From the NCBI GenBank assembly GCA_903934325.1, contig CAIZNH010000006.1, forward strand, positions 30,401 to 94,400: 64,000 bases of DNA, written 5' to 3'. The notes under the pieces are model-generated. The model saw only the letters and a program-made list of their open reading frames with translations. It did not search any database and was not told where the DNA came from. Both the position numbers and the translations under genes were made by a program. Of this stretch, positions 1 through 11,602 are shown one piece after another (the first letter of the stretch is position 1; each line of letters begins with the position of its first letter). The DNA comes from an uncultured Alphaproteobacteria bacterium. GTDB taxonomy: Bacteria > Pseudomonadota > Alphaproteobacteria > Sphingomonadales > Sphingomonadaceae.

Positions 1-625
1 GAAAGGCGATCGGATTGCCGAGCGCGATGGCGTCCCACGGGCTCGGCAGATCGCGGATCGAATAGAAGGTGCCGCCCAGAAAGGTGAGCGGGGTGAGGAT
101 CAGCATCGGAATGATGCCGAGCTTCTCGAAGCTGTCGGCCCAGATGCCGAGGATGAAACCGAACAGCGCGAAACTTGCCGCCACCAGCATGATGTATCCG
201 GCGGCAAGCAGCGGATGGGCGATCTCGTAATCCACGAAAAGCCGCGCTGTGCCGAGGATGATCGCGGCAAGGATCAGGCCTTTGGTCGCCGCCGCGCCGA
301 CAAAGCCCGCCAGCGTCTCGGCCACGCCGACAGGGGCGGAGAGGAGTTCGTAGATCGTGCCGGTGAAGCGCGGCATGTAGATGCCGAAGCTCGCATTGCT
401 GGTGGTCTCGCCCAGCAGAGTGAGCATCAACAGCCCGGGGATGATGAAAGCGCCGTAGGGCACGCCGGCAACCGGCTCCATCCGCGCACCGATCACGCTG
501 CCGAACACCACGAAATAGAGCGAGGTCGTCAGCACCGGCGAGAGGATCGACTGGAAGGCGGTGCGAAAGGCGCGGGCCATTTCGCGGCGGTAGATCGCAT
601 AGGCGCTGCGGAGGTTGAACTGCAT
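1..625 (-). CDS. ABC-2 type transporter permease, C-terminus cut by window edge
   Basis: Inner-membrane permease of an ABC-2 exporter. The start ATG lies at 625-623 and about 208 codons are visible before the window ends, so the C-terminus is missing. The protein begins [20 protein letters not shown], the amphipathic N-terminal segment usual for ABC-2 permeases, followed by hydrophobic segments and the text [20 protein letters not shown] and [18 protein letters not shown]. Its start overlaps the stop of the upstream ATPase gene by one base (TGATG), so the two are translationally coupled. Substrate unknown; the family (YadH-like) includes drug, polysaccharide and lipid exporters. Confidence 0.9.
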   Translation of the reverse strand, partial: MQFNLRSAYAIYRREMARAFRTAFQSILSPVLTTSLYFVVFGSVIGARMEPVAGVPYGAFIIPGLLMLTLLGETTSNASFGIYMPRFTGTIYELLSAPVGVAETLAGFVGAAATKGLILAAIILGTARLFVDYEIAHPLLAAGYIMLVAASFALFGFILGIWADSFEKLGIIPMLILTPLTFLGGTFYSIRDLPSPWDAIALGNPIAF

Positions 626-1569
626 CACGCCGCCTCCGCCGTCTCGCCCAGCAGGGCGACGAAGATATCTTCCAGCGAGCTGTCGTGAATGTCGATGCTG
701 GTGTAGCCGATGCCCGCATGGGTCAGCGCCTGGGTGAGCCGTGCGACTTCGGCTGCGCCCCCGCCCTCGCCCGTTCCGCCGCGATAGACAAGCCGCCTGC
801 CCTCGCTCGCCAGTTCCAGCGGAAAACCCGCCAGCATATCCGGCAGCGCAGCCAGCGGCACAGCGAGATCGATCACGGCCTCGGTGGTGCCCAAGCGCTC
901 CATCATCGCAGCTTTCTCGTCGACCATGCGGATGCGGCCGCGCTGGATAATGCCGACGCGGTCGGCCATTTCCTCGGCCTCTTGGATGTAGTGGGTGGTG
1001 AGAATGATCGTCACCCCGCGCTCCTTGAGCGCGGCGATCTGCTCCCACATCCCCTTGCGCAGCTCGACATCAACGCCCGCCGTGGGTTCATCGAGGAACA
1101 GCAGTTCGGGATCATGCGCCAACGCCTTGGCGATCAGCACGCGGCGCTTCATCCCGCCTGATAGCGCCCGGATCTGCGCGTCTTTCTTGTCCCACAGCGA
1201 AAGCGAGCGCAGGATCTCCTCGATCCGCGCAGGATCATGGGCTTTTCCGAACAGCCCTTGCGAATAGGCGACCGCGCGCCACACGGTCTCGAACATGTCG
1301 GTCGCGAGTTCCTGCGGCACCAGCCCGATCCGTGCGCGGGCAGAACGCCAGTCCTTCGCAAGATCATGCCCGAAAGCGGTGATCGTCCCGCCCGAGGGCC
1401 GCACCAGCCCGCACACCGCGCCGATCAGCGTCGTCTTGCCCGCCCCGTTCGGCCCGAGCAGGGCGAAAATCTCGCCCTTGCGAATGTCGAGATCGACATT
1501 GTCGAGCGCGCGGGGGCCGTTCTTGTAGGTCTTGGTCAGGCCGCGGATCGACAGGATGGGTTCGTGCAT
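625..1569 (-). CDS. ABC transporter ATP-binding protein (ABC-2 exporter)
   Basis: Cytoplasmic ATPase that would power the neighbouring ABC-2 permease. Residues 39-47 are a Walker A (GPNGAGKTT), 136-140 the ABC signature LSGGM, 156-161 the Walker B LLFLDE followed by the D-loop, and a TTH switch histidine lies near residue 190. At 314 residues it has a C-terminal extension after the ABC core, as in YadG/CcmA-like exporters. It starts 9 bp after the queA stop and its own stop overlaps the permease start, so it probably sits at the end of the xseB-to-permease minus-strand operon. Substrate cannot be read from sequence. Confidence 0.93.
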   Translation of the reverse strand: MHEPILSIRGLTKTYKNGPRALDNVDLDIRKGEIFALLGPNGAGKTTLIGAVCGLVRPSGGTITAFGHDLAKDWRSARARIGLVPQELATDMFETVWRAVAYSQGLFGKAHDPARIEEILRSLSLWDKKDAQIRALSGGMKRRVLIAKALAHDPELLFLDEPTAGVDVELRKGMWEQIAALKERGVTIILTTHYIQEAEEMADRVGIIQRGRIRMVDEKAAMMERLGTTEAVIDLAVPLAALPDMLAGFPLELASEGRRLVYRGGTGEGGGAAEVARLTQALTHAGIGYTSIDIHDSSLEDIFVALLGETAEAA

Positions 1570-1578
1570 GCCCGATGG

Positions 1579-2616
1579 TTACGGGAGCAGCAGCGAGGAG
1601 TCACCATAGGAATAGAAGCGGTATTCATGGGCGATGGCGTGTTGATAGGCCGCCATCATCCGCTCGCGCCCCATCAAGGCACTCACCAGCATCATCAGGG
1701 TCGATTTGGGCAGATGGAAATTGGTCATGAGGCCATCGACCGCGCGCAGTTTGTAACCCGGCGTAATGAAGATCGCGGTGTCCCCCGCGAAGGGCTGGAT
1801 CACGCCGTGCTCGTCCACCGCGCTCTCCAGCAGGCGCAAGCTCGTGGTGCCGACCGCGATAATGCGGCCACCGGCAGCGCGGGCGGCGTTCAGTTGATCG
1901 GCGGTTTCCTGCGAGATGCGCCCGAATTCGGCGTGCATCTGGTGGTCGTCGGTATCCTCGGCCTTCACGGGGAGAAAGGTGCCCGCTCCCACGTGCAGCG
2001 TCAGCATCGCACGGCCAATCCCGGCGGCATCGATCGCATCGACGAGACGCTGGGTGAAGTGCAGCGAGGCCGTGGGCGCGGCGACCGCCCCTTCCTCGCG
2101 CGCGAACATCGTCTGGTAGTCTTCGAGATCAGCCTCGTCGATCCCGCGCTTGGAGGCAATATAGGGCGGCAGCGGCATGGTGCCGGCGCGGTCGAGCAGC
2201 ACTTCGACCGGCTCCTCGCCCTCGAAAAACAAGGTGAGCGAGCCGTCTCCATGGCGTGCCTCGGCAATCGCGGTGACCCCGCCGCCGAACACGAGTTGGT
2301 CGCCTTCCTTCACGCGCTTGGCATTCTTCAGGAAGGCCTGCCAACGGCGCAGGTCAATGCGTTTGTGCAAGGTCGCGCCGATCTTCGCCTCGCCATCGGC
2401 GCGGCGCCCTTCGAGCTGGGCGGGGATCACGCGGGTGTCATTGAACACCAGCACATCGCCGGGATTGAGGAGGGCCGGCAGATCCCGCACGCCCCGGTCT
2501 TCAAACGGCGCGTCGGTGCCGCGCACCACCAGCATCCGCGCCGCATCGCGCGGACGCACCGGCCGCAGCGCGATGCGCTCTTGCGGAAGTTCGAAATCGA
2601 AGAGGTCTACTTTCAT
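1579..2616 (-). CDS. queA: S-adenosylmethionine:tRNA ribosyltransferase-isomerase
   Basis: Transfers and isomerises the ribosyl moiety of AdoMet onto preQ1-modified tRNA to make epoxyqueuosine, a cytoplasmic step of queuosine synthesis. The 345-residue protein has family landmarks in order: the N-terminal [62 protein letters not shown] and the C-terminal [17 protein letters not shown] start at the ATG at 2616 because [11 protein letters not shown] is the canonical N-terminus; an upstream in-frame codon at 2646 would add ten residues with no family match. It follows the cyclophilin gene by 42 bp. Confidence 0.97.
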   Translation of the reverse strand: MKVDLFDFELPQERIALRPVRPRDAARMLVVRGTDAPFEDRGVRDLPALLNPGDVLVFNDTRVIPAQLEGRRADGEAKIGATLHKRIDLRRWQAFLKNAKRVKEGDQLVFGGGVTAIAEARHGDGSLTLFFEGEEPVEVLLDRAGTMPLPPYIASKRGIDEADLEDYQTMFAREEGAVAAPTASLHFTQRLVDAIDAAGIGRAMLTLHVGAGTFLPVKAEDTDDHQMHAEFGRISQETADQLNAARAAGGRIIAVGTTSLRLLESAVDEHGVIQPFAGDTAIFITPGYKLRAVDGLMTNFHLPKSTLMMLVSALMGRERMMAAYQHAIAHEYRFYSYGDSSLLLP

Positions 2617-2658
2617 CGCGCGCGCCCCTAACCCGAAGGGACGCAAGGCGAAAGCCCC

Positions 2659-3408
2659 TTAGGGAATGGGCGCGCTCAGCATGTCGGCCGAGATCGGCGC
2701 CTCTTCGGCCGCAGGAAGCGGCGGCGGGGGCGGCAGGTTGTCGCTCGCCAGAGAGGCCTGGGTGATGAAGGTCGGCTGGGCCGGCGGCTCACCCTTGTTG
2801 ATCGCGTCCACGGCTTCCATGTTCTCGATCACGCGGCCGAAATTGGTGTATTTCTTGTCGAGACTGAAGCGCGGGTAGAAAACGATGAAGAACTGGCTGT
2901 TGGCGCTGTCCTCTTCCGAGGCGCGCGCCATCGACAGGGTCCCGCGCACGTGCGGCATGGGGTTGAATTCGGCCTTCAAGTCGGGAAGCTCGCTGCCGCC
3001 CTGCCCGGTGCCGGTCGGATCGCCGCCCTGCGCCATGAAGCCATCGATCACGCGGTGGAAGATCACCCCATTGTAGAAGCCGCGGCGCGACAATTCCTTG
3101 ATGCGTTCGACATGGCCAGGCGCCCAGTCGGGCATCAGGCGGATCTTGACGCGCTGCCCGTTCGACAGATCGAGCACCCAGATATTGTCCGGATCGGCGT
3201 TCACATCATAATTGATCGCGGCATAGACCTTGGCCGGGACAGGAGCCTTCTCGTCCTCGTCCTCGTCCTCTTTGGGGGCATTGTCCCCGAAGGCGACCGG
3301 CGGGGTATCGTCCTTCTGCTTCTGGGCAAGCGCGGGCTGGCCGGCGAAGGCGATAAGGAGCGCGGCGGCCAGAGTGGCAGGGACGCAATTGAGCTTGGCT
3401 TTGATCAT
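2659..3408 (-). CDS. Peptidylprolyl isomerase, cyclophilin type, exported
   Basis: Periplasmic proline cis-trans isomerase assisting folding of exported proteins. Starting at the ATG at 3408 gives a cleavable signal peptide (basic N-terminus, hydrophobic ATLAAALLIAFAG, cut after PALA near residue 28), an acidic Glu/Asp-rich linker at about 40-55, and a cyclophilin domain from about 65 to 225. Cyclophilin motifs include FHRVIDGFMAQGGDPTGTG, the catalytic-arginine text FHRV, and NSQFFIVF. The C-terminus is proline-rich. The 249-residue length fits exported alphaproteobacterial cyclophilins. An upstream start at 3483 would bury the signal peptide and is rejected. Confidence 0.95.
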   Translation of the reverse strand: MIKAKLNCVPATLAAALLIAFAGQPALAQKQKDDTPPVAFGDNAPKEDEDEDEKAPVPAKVYAAINYDVNADPDNIWVLDLSNGQRVKIRLMPDWAPGHVERIKELSRRGFYNGVIFHRVIDGFMAQGGDPTGTGQGGSELPDLKAEFNPMPHVRGTLSMARASEEDSANSQFFIVFYPRFSLDKKYTNFGRVIENMEAVDAINKGEPPAQPTFITQASLASDNLPPPPPLPAAEEAPISADMLSAPIP

Positions 3409-3502
3409 GATGTCATCCGTTCTGCCCCGCCGTTTAGCCATGCCGGGCTGACACTTCAATGAATGAAGCGGGCCTACCCACAAAGCGTGGCTGCAAATCT
3501 TC

Positions 3503-4015
3503 CTAGTAATCGCCTTTGGTGCCGGTCTCGCGCACCCGCGCGATCACTTCCTCGCGCACCGGCGGGCTCACGAACTTGGCGATATCGCCGCCATAGACCG
3601 CGATTTCCTTGACCAGCTTGGAGGCGATCGGCTGCAAGGAAACGTCGGCCATCAGGAACACGGTCTCGATATTGTGATCGAGCTGCTGGTTCATGCCGGC
3701 CATCTGATATTCGTATTCGAAATCGGCCACGGCGCGCAGGCCGCGGATGATAACCGACGCGCCCTGTTTCTGCGCGAACTTCACCAGCAGGGCGTTAAAG
3801 CCCACGACCTCGACATTGGTGAGGCCCATGCTCGCCACCTCGCGCTCCACCATGCGGAAGCGTTCCTCGGTGGTGAACATGGGGTTCTTGGACGGATTGG
3901 TGGTGACCCCGATGATCAGATGATCGACCAGCTTGGAGCCGCGCCGGATGATATCGGCATGGCCAAGGGTGATGGGATCGAAGGTTCCCGGGTAAATCCC
4001 GACGCGGCGTGTCAT
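3503..4015 (-). CDS. coaD: Phosphopantetheine adenylyltransferase
   Basis: Catalyses the penultimate step of coenzyme A synthesis, adenylation of 4'-phosphopantetheine to dephospho-CoA. The 170-residue protein has the nucleotidyltransferase fold: GIYPGTFDPITLGH at residues 6-19 contains the TxGH ATP-binding motif, and it continues with VIIRGLRAVADFEYEYQMAGMN and a C-terminal substrate-binding part. Length is normal for CoaD. A purine-rich GGAGAGAGGA stands upstream of the ATG. It lies between ispA and the cyclophilin gene in the same orientation. Confidence 0.97.
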   Translation of the reverse strand: MTRRVGIYPGTFDPITLGHADIIRRGSKLVDHLIIGVTTNPSKNPMFTTEERFRMVEREVASMGLTNVEVVGFNALLVKFAQKQGASVIIRGLRAVADFEYEYQMAGMNQQLDHNIETVFLMADVSLQPIASKLVKEIAVYGGDIAKFVSPPVREEVIARVRETGTKGDY

Positions 4016-4042
4016 GGTTTTATCCTCTCTCCGGGGACGTTC

Positions 4043-4957
4043 TTAGCGGTCCCGCTCGACGATGTAGCGGGCCAGGGCGCGCAGGATATCGGCTTCGGGG
4101 CCATAGGCGGCGAGATGCCCGACCGCCTGATCGACCAGCGCGCGCGCCTGTTCGCGGGCCTTGTCGATCCCCATCAGGGTGACGAAGGTCTGCTTGCCCT
4201 GTTCATTGTCCTTGCGCAGCGCCTTGCCGGCTTTCTCGACATCGCCTTCGACATCGAGCAGGTCATCGGCAATCTGGAAGGCGAGCCCGATATCGCGGGC
4301 ATAGGCGCGCAAGGGTGCCCGCCCCTGCGGCGGCACCTTGCCAAGGATAGCCCCCATCTCGACCGCGGCAGCGAGCAGCGCGCCGGTCTTGAGCTGTTGC
4401 AGGCGGGTGATCGCGGGAAGATCGTAAGTCACGCCTTCCTCGTCCGCGACCATGTCCATCATCTGGCCGCCGGCCATACCGCTCATGCCCGAGGCGGTGC
4501 CGAGGGTGGAAATCAGCTCGACGCGGGTAAAGGGATCGGCGCTGGTTTCGGGATCGGCGAGCACTTCGAAGGCGAGCGCGTGGAGCGCGTCGCCCGCCAG
4601 CACGGCCGTGGCCTCGTCATAGGCCTTGTGCAGCGTCGGCTTGCCGTGGCGCAGATCGTCATCATCCATGCAGGGCAAGTCGTCATGGATCAGCGAATAG
4701 ACGTGGATCGCCTCGATCGCCGCGCCGGCGCGCAGGGCCGGCTCGCGCGCGACGCCGAACAGGCTTGCGGTGCTCACCACCAGCAAAGGGCGCACCCGCT
4801 TGCCGCCGCCAATCGCCGCATAGCGCATCGCCTCGATCAGGCGCGCGCTGGTATCCTCGGGAACGGGCAGCAGCGCATCGAACAGCGAATCAACCTCGCC
4901 CTGCACCCGCGCAATCGCATCGCCCAGCATCGAGCCTCCGGTCTGCACCAGCATCAC
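4043..4957 (-). CDS. ispA: Polyprenyl synthetase (farnesyl/geranyl diphosphate synthase)
   Basis: Condenses isopentenyl diphosphate with allylic diphosphates to make C15 (possibly C20) prenyl diphosphates for quinones, undecaprenyl carriers and carotenoids. The 304-residue protein has the first Asp-rich motif DDLPCMDDDD at about 92-101, then GKPTLHKAYDEATAVLAGDAL, and the second Asp-rich motif DDLLDVEGD near 231. The two extra residues inside the first motif are typical of bacterial farnesyl diphosphate synthases. Pairing with xseB immediately upstream (2 bp gap) is a common bacterial arrangement. Product chain length is inferred. Confidence 0.94.
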   Translation of the reverse strand: MMLVQTGGSMLGDAIARVQGEVDSLFDALLPVPEDTSARLIEAMRYAAIGGGKRVRPLLVVSTASLFGVAREPALRAGAAIEAIHVYSLIHDDLPCMDDDDLRHGKPTLHKAYDEATAVLAGDALHALAFEVLADPETSADPFTRVELISTLGTASGMSGMAGGQMMDMVADEEGVTYDLPAITRLQQLKTGALLAAAVEMGAILGKVPPQGRAPLRAYARDIGLAFQIADDLLDVEGDVEKAGKALRKDNEQGKQTFVTLMGIDKAREQARALVDQAVGHLAAYGPEADILRALARYIVERDR

Positions 4958-4959
4958 CC

Positions 4960-5241
4960 TCAGTTTCCTGCGTCGAAGGCTTGGGTGGATGCCGCCCGGC
5001 CATCAGCGCCGGTGACGATCTTCTCGATCCGCGCCTGCGCCGCATCGAGCCGCTGCTGGCACGCGGAGCGCAGCGCCTCGCCGCGCTCGTAGAGGCTGAT
5101 CGACTGATCGAGCGGCACGTCGCCGCGCTCGAGCTGCTGCACGATCTGCTCGAGCGCGCCCAGCGCCTGCTCGAAGCTCATTTGCGAAATGTCCGGCGCC
5201 TGTGCCCCGGCGGTGTTGCCCTCGTCCATGCCCGCCAGCAT
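4960..5241 (-). CDS. xseB: Exodeoxyribonuclease VII small subunit
   Basis: Small helical subunit that binds XseA to form exonuclease VII, which degrades single-stranded DNA. The protein is 89-93 residues with the family core MSFEQALGALEQIVQQLERG, then PLDQSISLYERGEAL and a heptad-like C-terminal helix. Two in-frame starts exist, 5241 (MLAGMDEG) and 5229 (MDEG); neither has a clear Shine-Dalgarno and I keep the longer. It is the first gene of the minus-strand run down to the ABC exporter. xseA is not in the window. Confidence 0.93.
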   Translation of the reverse strand: MLAGMDEGNTAGAQAPDISQMSFEQALGALEQIVQQLERGDVPLDQSISLYERGEALRSACQQRLDAAQARIEKIVTGADGRAASTQAFDAGN

Positions 5242-5309
5242 TGACGCGGCCGCCCCGTCCGGTCAAGGCTGCGCGCATCGGGGCGAGACAAACCGGGACA
5301 AAGAAAAAC

Positions 5310-5738
5310 ATGACGAAATGGATCATCGCCTATGGCACGGCAGCCCTTGCCTTTGGTGCGCTGGACGCAATGTGGCTGCGCTGGGCGGCAGGCAATCTCT
5401 ACCGTCCGGTGATCGGCGATATCATGGCGAAGGATTTCAACATGGCCGCCGCCGGGGTGTTCTACCTGATCTATCTCGCCGGGATGATGTGGTTTGCGGT
5501 GCGCCCCGGTCTTGAAAGCGGCACGGTGCAGGCCGCGATGCTGAACGGCATCCTGCTGGGCGCGCTGTGCTATGCCACCTTCGATTTGACCTCGCAGGCC
5601 GTGTTCAAGGTGTGGGCGCCCCATATCAGCGTGCTCGACATCCTGTGGGGCGCCTTTGCCACCGGCGCGGCGAGCGCAATCGCCTGCTACGTGACCTTGC
5701 GCTTCGCCCCTGCGGCGGCCGCGACGGCGGCGGGCTGA
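5310..5738 (+). CDS. DUF2177 family membrane protein
   Basis: A 142-residue inner-membrane protein with about four hydrophobic segments. It starts MTKWIIAYGTAALAFGALDA, contains a short loop LYRPVIGDIMAKDFNMAAAG and has FYLIYLAGMMWFAV, which match DUF2177 as I remember it. Function of the family is unknown to me. I start at 5310 because the upstream extension is Arg/Pro-rich shadow sequence and overlaps the xseB promoter side. It is divergent from xseB (68 bp gap) and 7 bp upstream of another membrane-protein gene. Confidence 0.85.
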   Translation: MTKWIIAYGTAALAFGALDAMWLRWAAGNLYRPVIGDIMAKDFNMAAAGVFYLIYLAGMMWFAVRPGLESGTVQAAMLNGILLGALCYATFDLTSQAVFKVWAPHISVLDILWGAFATGAASAIACYVTLRFAPAAAATAAG

Positions 5739-5745
5739 GCTTCCC

Positions 5746-6420
5746 ATGTTCATCGGCCATTTCGCTCCTGCCTTCCTCGCGGCTGCATCCAGTCCGCGCA
5801 GCCCGAGGCTGGGGACGCTGTTCGTGGCCGCACAGCTGGTCGACTGGGGGTTCTTCACCCTCGCAACCATCGGCGTGGAGGCGATGCGGGTCGATCCGAA
5901 GGCGAGCGTGATGAACCCGATGGACCTCTATCACATGCCCTTCACCCACAGCCTGCTGGGCGCGGGCGCATGGGCGCTCGCGTGCCTGATCGTGGTGGCC
6001 ATCGGCCAGCGCAACCTGTTTGCAGGCTTTGTCGCGGGGCTGGTGGTGCTGTCGCACTGGCCGCTCGACTGGCTGGTGCATGTCCCCGATCTGACGATTG
6101 ACGGCACCCCGCCCAAGCTGGGCCTTGGGTTGTGGAACCATCCGGCGATTGCCATGCCGCTGGAACTCGCGCTGACCGGCGGAGCCTTCGCGCTCTATGT
6201 GCGCCGCACGCGCGGGCCGATCGGGCCGCCAATGGTGCTGCTGGCGGTGATGCTGGTGTTCCAGGCGCTGAACTGGTTCGGCCCGCAGCCGACCAGCGCC
6301 GGGCCATTCCTTTACCTTCAGGCCCTGCTCGCCTTCGCGATCCTGACCGCGCTGGCTGTCTGGGTCGGGGAGAATCGCTGGTTCCAGAAACGCGGCGGCT
6401 TGGCCTTCAGCGATCAGTAA
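5746..6420 (+). CDS. Hypothetical multi-pass membrane protein with conserved histidines
   Basis: A 224-residue protein with about six hydrophobic segments. Histidines sit at membrane boundaries in the texts MFIGHFAPAF, YHMPFTHSLLG and LSHWPLDWLVHVPDL, an arrangement reminiscent of YdjM-like membrane proteins annotated as metal-dependent hydrolases. I do not claim activity. It begins 7 bp after the DUF2177 gene, so the two are likely co-transcribed, and ends 30 bp before purL. Confidence 0.8.
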   Translation: MFIGHFAPAFLAAASSPRSPRLGTLFVAAQLVDWGFFTLATIGVEAMRVDPKASVMNPMDLYHMPFTHSLLGAGAWALACLIVVAIGQRNLFAGFVAGLVVLSHWPLDWLVHVPDLTIDGTPPKLGLGLWNHPAIAMPLELALTGGAFALYVRRTRGPIGPPMVLLAVMLVFQALNWFGPQPTSAGPFLYLQALLAFAILTALAVWVGENRWFQKRGGLAFSDQ

Positions 6421-6450
6421 TCTAGGGGGCGGCGCAAGGAGTCCCCACCC

Positions 6451-8700
<2,250 letters not shown>

Positions 8701-8704
8701 TCCG

Positions 8705-9112
8705 GTGAGCAGCGGCTATTCCGGCACGCCGCTCGTCAAGAAGCTCACCTTGCGTGACGGGATGCGGGTGTGGTTTGACGCCATGCCCGAACACGTGATC
8801 GACGAGATCGACGAATATGCGCTCGATCTGATCTTCGTGGCCGATCCAGCGCAAGGGCTGGACGCGGCGCATATCTTCGTCACCGAGCGGACGGCACTGG
8901 AAGCGCATCTCGCGGCGCTCCGGCACCAGATCGCGCCTGATGGTCAGATCTGGGTGAGCTGGCCCAAGAAAGCGTCCAAAGTCGAAACCGACATCATCGA
9001 AGACACGATCCGCGAGGTCTGCCTGCCGCTCGGGCTGGTCGACACCAAGGTATGCGCGATCGACGAGACCTGGTCGGGTCTCAAGCTGGTGATCCGCAAG
9101 GAATTGCGCTGA
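8705..9112 (+). CDS. DUF3052 family protein
   Basis: A 135-residue soluble protein of unknown function. From the GTG at 8705 it reads MSSGYSGTPLVKKLTLRDGM, the usual DUF3052 N-terminus, then QIWVSWPKKASK and a C-terminal segment with IREVCLPLGLVDTKVCAIDETWSGLKLV. I chose the GTG because it lies four bases after the purL stop and gives the canonical first residues; upstream extensions are purL shadow. Probably co-transcribed with purL. It is convergent with the Coq4 gene at 9117. Confidence 0.88.
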   Translation: MSSGYSGTPLVKKLTLRDGMRVWFDAMPEHVIDEIDEYALDLIFVADPAQGLDAAHIFVTERTALEAHLAALRHQIAPDGQIWVSWPKKASKVETDIIEDTIREVCLPLGLVDTKVCAIDETWSGLKLVIRKELR

Positions 9113-9116
9113 AGGC

Positions 9117-9923
9117 TCAAGCCGCCTGCGGCTGCGGCTGGGGCGCGCTGCCGAGCGTCAGATCCTCGCTGAGGATTCCCTCGCCCGCAAGAATCGTGAG
9201 GCACTGGCGGTAGACCTCGGGTTTGCCGATGTTCATCCGCGCGCGCGCCTCGGTGATATCCTCGCGCATCAGCGCGGCAATATCCTGATGCGAAATCTTC
9301 GCCGCCGCGCGGCCAAGCATGCGCCCTTCCTTGATCGCGGCGAACAGCGGCGCCTTGGTGCCGGAAACCTTCTTGATCTGGCGTGCGCCCGCATAGGCGA
9401 TGAACAGGATGCCCGTATTGTGGTTCTGTTCGTAGCTGAAACCGAGCAGGCTCGCCTCGCCCAGCGCATCGCGGCCGTAGCCCGTCAGCACGTGGAACAG
9501 ATCATGCGTGTCGCGCAGGCGATCAAAATACCACTGGGTCAGGTCGCGCGGCAGGCTTTCGGGCGGCGCCCACTTGTGGCTTTCCGCCACCAGCCCCGCC
9601 GCCGAGAGCCCCTCGCGCTTCATGAAGGCAACGTAATGCGCGGCCACCGTGTTCGGCCCGCAATCGGCCCAGCGCGCGTGATCATCGAGCATCGCCGGAA
9701 TGTCGACGCCTTCGGCCAGAAAGCGCTGCCCCTCGGGCGAACGGATGAAGGCGTGGGCCTGAGCATGGCTGCGCTTGCCCTTGGTCGCTTCGATGATGTG
9801 GAACACCTGCTCGGTGTCTTCCTTGTCCTCCACCAGCTTGCCGAAATGGTGCAGCACCTTCAGCGGCCGGAAACCCGAGGTCTTGCGGGTCGGGGCAACG
9901 AGCGGAAGATCAAGAACCGACAT
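9117..9923 (-). CDS. Coq4 family protein (paralogue 1)
   Basis: Member of the Coq4 family, whose eukaryotic members act in ubiquinone ring modification at the membrane. The 268-residue protein carries the metal-binding motif HDxxHx11E: His140-Asp141, His144 and Glu156 in HDLFHVLTGYGRDALGE. The N-terminal part contains HHFGKLVEDKEDTEQVFHII, shared with the paralogue at 10720-11559. No other ubiquinone gene adjoins it, so the substrate is open. A 16-bp CTTACA-N4-TGTCAG inverted repeat lies 48 bp upstream of its start and recurs in front of the paralogue. Confidence 0.88.
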   Translation of the reverse strand: MSVLDLPLVAPTRKTSGFRPLKVLHHFGKLVEDKEDTEQVFHIIEATKGKRSHAQAHAFIRSPEGQRFLAEGVDIPAMLDDHARWADCGPNTVAAHYVAFMKREGLSAAGLVAESHKWAPPESLPRDLTQWYFDRLRDTHDLFHVLTGYGRDALGEASLLGFSYEQNHNTGILFIAYAGARQIKKVSGTKAPLFAAIKEGRMLGRAAAKISHQDIAALMREDITEARARMNIGKPEVYRQCLTILAGEGILSEDLTLGSAPQPQPQAA

Positions 9924-9971
9924 GGTGTAACGTCCTTTGCGCGAGTCGCGAGTTGCGTTTAGCCACTCCTA

Positions 9972-9987
9972 CTTACATTGCTGTCAG
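9972..9987. promoter_or_regulatory. Operator-like inverted repeat upstream of Coq4 paralogue 1
   Basis: CTTACA-TTGC-TGTCAG. The arms are imperfect inverted repeats with a 4-bp spacer, a TetR-like layout. The same CTTACA arm and layout occurs at 11603-11618 at nearly the same distance from the second Coq4 start. It also lies in the divergent promoter region of the nitroreductase gene. Confidence 0.5.
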
Positions 9988-10028
9988 TTAAAAGTCCATT
10001 CCCCGTTGATCGAGGTCAAAGCCGGACA

Positions 10029-10715
10029 ATGCCTGAAATCGAAACCCTGCCATACGCGCTGCAACGCCTGCCAGACGACACGGCAATCGCACATGCTGAA
10101 TCATTCTGCGCAAAACTCAAGGAGCGCCGCACATGTCGTTTCTTCAGCGATGCACCCGTCCCGCGCCTGGTGATCGAAGCGGCCATTGCCGCCGCCGGCA
10201 GCGCGCCATCGGGCGCAAATCACCAGCCCTGGCATTTCGCCGTCATTGCCTCACCCGACAAGAAGCGCGCCATTCGTGAAGCGGCAGAGGCAGAGGAGCG
10301 GCGCCTCTATGGCGCGGACGGCGCTGATCCCAAGGCCAGCGGGGAATGGCTCGATGCCCTCGGCCCGCTCGGCACGGATGCAGACAAGCCGTTCCTTGAA
10401 ACCGCGCCATGGCTGATCGTCGTCTTTGCCCAGCGCAAGGGCGGCATCGCCGAGGATGGCGAGACCCAGAACTACTACGTCAATGAAAGCGTCGGGATTG
10501 CCTGCGGGATGCTGCTCGCCACCCTGCACGAGGCAGGCATCGCCACGCTCACCCACACGCCCTCGCCCATGGGCTTCCTGCGCGAGGTGTGCGCGAGGCC
10601 GGATTGGGAAAAGCCGGTGATGATCGTGGTTGCAGGCCACCCGGCATCAGACGCCAGAGTGCCCGCCCACGCGCTGGTCAAAAAGCCGCTGACGCAGATC
10701 GCCAGCTGGCTCTAG
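10029..10715 (+). CDS. Nitroreductase family protein
   Basis: FMN-dependent oxidoreductase fold. The 228-residue protein from the ATG at 10029 has the family texts RRTCRFFSDAPVP, SAPSGANHQPWHFAVI and NYYVNESVGIACGMLLATLHEAGI, closest in feel to the BluB/iodotyrosine deiodinase-like branch. Substrate unknown. It is divergent from Coq4 paralogue 1 and ends 4 bp from the stop of Coq4 paralogue 2, so it is enclosed by the two Coq4 genes. An in-frame start at 9978 would add 17 residues that do not look coding. Confidence 0.88.
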   Translation: MPEIETLPYALQRLPDDTAIAHAESFCAKLKERRTCRFFSDAPVPRLVIEAAIAAAGSAPSGANHQPWHFAVIASPDKKRAIREAAEAEERRLYGADGADPKASGEWLDALGPLGTDADKPFLETAPWLIVVFAQRKGGIAEDGETQNYYVNESVGIACGMLLATLHEAGIATLTHTPSPMGFLREVCARPDWEKPVMIVVAGHPASDARVPAHALVKKPLTQIASWL

Positions 10716-10719
10716 CGGA

Positions 10720-11559
10720 TCAGGCGGCGAGAAGTTCGCCCTGCGGCTTGGTGCTGGCGAGCAGGTTGTAGGGATCGATCCCTTCGGCCTGCCAGATGCG
10801 GTGGCATTCGCGGTACTGCTGCGGCTGCGGGATGCGCAGCTCGGCGCGCACGTCCTCGATCGGGCGTTCGAGCAGCTGGCGGATCGGCTGGGCGATCAGC
10901 GGCGGCGCGCCCTTGCCGGTGCGATGCGCCTCGCGCACGGCACCGAAAACAGGGGCCTTGGTGCCCTTCGCCATCTTCTTGATGTTGGCAGCACCCGCAT
11001 AGCCGATCAGCAGGTGGCCCTGGCTGGGCGACTGGCCGTGGGTAAACAGCAGCACCGACGCCTCGCCAAGCGCATCGCGGCCATAGCCGGTCAGCACGTG
11101 GAACAGATCATGCGTATCGCGCGAGCGGTTGATGTACCACTCGACCAGATCGGGGAAGCGCGGACGCCCGGTTCGGTCGCTTTCGGCCACCAGCCCTGCG
11201 GCCGACAGCCCTTCGGCCTCCATGAAATCGCAATAGGCGTGCGCAAGGCTGCCCTTGGGCGTGCGGCGCAGCGCGGCGTGATCATCGAGAATCTCGGGCA
11301 GGCTGGGCTCGGTCTGGCGCAGATAGGTCCCGCGCTCGGACAGCGAGAGCTCCGCGATGCGCGGGATGAAGTCCTTCGAAGGCAGCGATTCGAAGATCCG
11401 GAACACCGCCGCGGTGTCTTCCTTGTCCTTCATCAGCATCTGGAAGTTGTGGACCGCGCGCAAGGGACGGTACTTGGCCTGCGGACGATCGGGGTGCAGC
11501 AGCACCGTGCCGTCGGCAGAGAACATCCGGGTAAACTGGTCACGAGCGGCTTCGGTCAT
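10720..11559 (-). CDS. Coq4 family protein (paralogue 2)
   Basis: Second Coq4-family protein, 279 residues. The motif HDLFHVLTGYGRDALGE is identical to that of paralogue 1, with His150-Asp151, His154 and Glu166. The two proteins also share LSAAGLVAES and YAGA plus IKK texts but diverge elsewhere, so this is an old duplication. It is convergent with the nitroreductase gene. A CTTACA-N4-TGTTAA repeat lies 43 bp upstream of its start. Function as for paralogue 1: a role in quinone or related isoprenoid-ring chemistry is inferred only from the family. Confidence 0.88.
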   Translation of the reverse strand: MTEAARDQFTRMFSADGTVLLHPDRPQAKYRPLRAVHNFQMLMKDKEDTAAVFRIFESLPSKDFIPRIAELSLSERGTYLRQTEPSLPEILDDHAALRRTPKGSLAHAYCDFMEAEGLSAAGLVAESDRTGRPRFPDLVEWYINRSRDTHDLFHVLTGYGRDALGEASVLLFTHGQSPSQGHLLIGYAGAANIKKMAKGTKAPVFGAVREAHRTGKGAPPLIAQPIRQLLERPIEDVRAELRIPQPQQYRECHRIWQAEGIDPYNLLASTKPQGELLAA

Positions 11560-11602
11560 GCTGGCAATTCCTGTGGTGTGGCGCTGGTGGTGCCACGACT
11601 TG